Shown: in pieces, positions 62,354 to 64,000 of the stretch
How the letters are laid out: each line of letters opens with the position of its first letter
Position numbering within the stretch: position 1 is the first letter of the stretch
Source of the DNA: an uncultured Tateyamaria sp.
GTDB taxonomy: Bacteria > Pseudomonadota > Alphaproteobacteria > Rhodobacterales > Rhodobacteraceae
Direction of reading: 5' to 3'
Assembly (NCBI RefSeq): GCF_947503415.1
Contig: NZ_CANNDS010000001.1
Span: forward strand, 620,001-684,000
Length of the DNA: 64,000 nucleotides
Program-made: the position numbers and the translations under genes
Notes under the pieces: generated by a model
The model's database searches: none
The model's input: the letters and a program-made list of their open reading frames with translations, nothing else
What the model was told of the DNA's origin: nothing

Positions 62354-63409
62354 TCAGGTGAAAGATGCGTCGAGGCCGTATTCGGCGGTCAGAGCTTCCA
62401 GATCCCGGCGCAAGGCGGGCTTGAGGATGAGACCTTGCTCCATGCGTCCTTTGGCCGCCGCAGTCTTGCCGTCTCCGGGCAGGCGCACGGTGTCGTGGCC
62501 GGGCAAAGGTTGCGAGGCGCGCATTTCGTCAAACACGCGCTCAGCCCGCTCTCCGAAATCTGTAATGCCAAAGGCCGCCGGATCGAGCGCCATCACGAAC
62601 TGTCCGGTGTTGGTCGAGGAGGTTGTGTCGTTGGTGAAGTCCACAACATCCGAGCCGAAGGCGGCGTCATTCAAGACCCCGGCCATGAGTCCAATTGCGA
62701 CGGACAGTCCAAAGCCCTTGGGGCCGCCGATGGGCAGCAGGAAGCCTTCGGATTTGCGCGCCGGGTCGGTCAGGGGTTTGCCATCGCGCCCCACCATCCA
62801 TCCTTCGGGCATAGGCTGGCCTTGCTGCAGAAGCGTTTTGATCTTGCCCATGGCCGCTACGGTCGTTGCCATGTCGAATACGAAGGGATCCGCGCCATCG
62901 CTTGGTGCGGAAAAGGCGATGGGGTTCGTGCCCAGAAGCAGGTCTGACCCGCCATAGGGTGGCACGTGGTTGGCGCTGCCCACCGCCGCGGCCATGCCCA
63001 GCAAACCTGCCTCTGCCTGAGGACGCACATAAAGCGCCAGAGGACCCGCATGATTACCACGCCGCACCCCGACCCAACCGATCCCGGCGGCGCGCGCTTT
63101 TTCCATGGCAAGGTCGCGCGCTGCAGCCATGGCCAAATGGCCCAGACCGTCGTTTCCGTCGATCACGGCGGTCGCGGCTGTTTCATGTGCCACGGAGACA
63201 TTTGCCTTCGGGTTGCAGCCTCCACCCGCCAGACGGGCCAGATATTGGCGCAAGCGAAAGACACCGTGGGTCGCGTAGCCGTAGACATCCGCCTCGACCA
63301 TCAGGGCGGCAACTGATGCAGCGTCGTCATCTGGCACACCTTGCGACCCAAGCGCCTGCGCCACAAAACTGCGCAGCGCCTCGGGTTTGATTGGCGCGTC
63401 CTCAGCCAT
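62354..63409 (-). CDS. Ldh-family (malate/L-lactate) NAD(P)-dependent dehydrogenase
   Basis: A 351-residue protein of the type 2 malate/L-lactate dehydrogenase family (also ureidoglycolate and sulfolactate dehydrogenases): ADVYGYATHGVFRLRQYLAR with the catalytic His, GDGLGHLAMAA-like segment (IDGNDGLGHLAMAAARDL), VRRGNHAGPLALYV, GTNPIAFSAPSDGADPFVFD and GGPKGFGLSVAIGLMAGVLN. ATG 63409 is preferred; the upstream extension overlaps the permease. It overlaps the permease stop by eight bases, so this dehydrogenase is co-expressed with a nitrate/sulfonate/taurine-type transporter and probably acts on its imported substrate. Confidence 0.88.
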   Translation of the reverse strand: MAEDAPIKPEALRSFVAQALGSQGVPDDDAASVAALMVEADVYGYATHGVFRLRQYLARLAGGGCNPKANVSVAHETAATAVIDGNDGLGHLAMAAARDLAMEKARAAGIGWVGVRRGNHAGPLALYVRPQAEAGLLGMAAAVGSANHVPPYGGSDLLLGTNPIAFSAPSDGADPFVFDMATTVAAMGKIKTLLQQGQPMPEGWMVGRDGKPLTDPARKSEGFLLPIGGPKGFGLSVAIGLMAGVLNDAAFGSDVVDFTNDTTSSTNTGQFVMALDPAAFGITDFGERAERVFDEMRASQPLPGHDTVRLPGDGKTAAAKGRMEQGLILKPALRRDLEALTAEYGLDASFT

Positions 63410-64000
63410 CGTAAGAGCCCACGCGCTCCTTATGCCAGAACACGATCTTGCGCTGCGCGAACTGTACCAGAAGGTAAAGCGCAAGGCCGACAAGGCTGAG
63501 ATACAGGATCAACGAGAACACCCTTGGTGTGTTCAACTGCGAGGCCGCGACACGGATCAACTCACCAAACCCTTTGCCCCCACCAAGAAACTCCCCGGTA
63601 ATCGCCCCAGCCATCACCCCGACGGCGCCAATTTTCAGGCCAGTGAAGATCTGCGGCAGGCCAGTGGGCAGTTTCATCTTGATCAGGGTCTGCATACGGC
63701 TGGCCCCCATCGTCTTGAACAGCATACGGGCGTTCTCGTCAGCGGCATGCAGCCCGGCGGCGGTGCCAACCACAATCGGAAAAGTCGCGATAAAGGCGGC
63801 AAGGGCCACTTTCGATTCAATCCCAAAGCCCAGCCATGCCACAAACAGGGGCGCGAAGGCCACCTTTGGCATCGTGTCAATCGCCACGAGATAAGGCATC
63901 ACCGCCTTTTCGCCAAAGGCTGTTTCGCCCACCAGTACACCAAGCGTAAAGCCAATTGCGATGGCGAGAGCAAAGCCATAGATCACCTCCAGTATGGTGA
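63402..64000 (-). CDS. SsuC/TauC-type ABC transporter permease (5' end outside window)
   Basis: The frame is open from the window edge to the stop at 63402 (about 198 codons seen), so the N-terminus is missing. It has hydrophobic segments and the EAA-like loop of nitrate/sulfonate/taurine importers: DTMPKVAFAPLFVAWLGFGI, GLHAADENARMLFKTMGASR, KLPTGLPQIFTGLKIGAVGV, GEFLGGGKGFGELIRVAASQ. The partner ATPase and binding protein should lie beyond the edge. Confidence 0.88.
   Translation of the reverse strand, partial: TILEVIYGFALAIAIGFTLGVLVGETAFGEKAVMPYLVAIDTMPKVAFAPLFVAWLGFGIESKVALAAFIATFPIVVGTAAGLHAADENARMLFKTMGASRMQTLIKMKLPTGLPQIFTGLKIGAVGVMAGAITGEFLGGGKGFGELIRVAASQLNTPRVFSLILYLSLVGLALYLLVQFAQRKIVFWHKERVGSYDG

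Noticed and set aside
1-64000. rRNA or tRNA genes
   Set aside because: No rRNA-like stretch or cloverleaf with a conserved T-loop was recognised while reading the intergenic regions; a tRNA scan was not possible.

Overview
The window looks like a chromosome or chromid segment of a Rhodobacterales (Roseobacter-group) alphaproteobacterium. Coding density and GC are high, several ABC sugar-uptake operons are each paired with a LacI-type regulator, and oxidative sugar-acid genes (SMP-30 lactonase, L-idonate/gluconate-type dehydrogenases) lie beside them. The taxonomic call is inference from gene content, since no rRNA or tRNA gene is visible.

Layout. 1-7.5 kb: a minus-strand CUT1 sugar/polyol ABC operon (ATPase, binding protein, two permeases) running into a cytochrome b561-like protein, an SMP-30 lactonase and a GlcG/HbpS protein, with a LacI regulator and a paired operator upstream. 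7.7-8.6 kb: a complete class D beta-lactamase. 8.6-16.7 kb: two consecutive CUT2 (ribose-type) ABC transporters on the minus strand and a divergent LacI gene, with two copies of one operator between them. 16.9-24.1 kb: a decayed mobile/defence area. A STAND-ATPase/TPR gene is split by a 3.08-kb IS1595-family element whose ends and 8-bp target duplication can be read exactly; an IS110-family transposase follows. 24.4-34.8 kb: a SARP/BTAD-TPR regulator divergent from a long plus-strand run of exported or hydrolytic proteins (metzincin protease, PAP2/haloperoxidase-fold enzyme, lipoproteins, DUF1906-SH3-CHAP endolysin-like protein, trypsin-like protease split by an amber codon, two unknown exported proteins). 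35.7-37.8 kb: a MuF-type polymorphic toxin remnant with a probable nuclease tail and an adjacent immunity-like gene. 38-39.4 kb: a PD-(D/E)XK-like protein. 40-45.7 kb: a catabolic-looking cluster with two racemase-like genes, two FrhB-type iron-sulfur flavoproteins and a tautomerase nested in frame. 46.9-51.1 kb: a divergent L-idonate/gluconate-type regulon with its own LacI regulator and operator. 52-55 kb: class III aminotransferase plus amidase. 55-58 kb: decayed genes resembling type VI secretion immunity (Tli4) and DUF6708-like proteins. 58.8-64 kb: ketopantoate-reductase-like protein, acyl-CoA synthetase, renalase-like protein, Ldh-family dehydrogenase and an SsuC-type permease running off the window.

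The metabolic blocks at both ends and around 47-51 kb are intact, ordinary sugar and organic-acid uptake and oxidation modules. The 16.7-58 kb stretch is accessory: transposases, frameshifts, in-frame stops, a dispersed non-coding repeat family and toxin/immunity fragments. The strongest candidates for undescribed biology are the exported-hydrolase run with its SARP regulator, the MuF toxin-immunity module, and the duplicated racemase/FrhB/tautomerase cluster.
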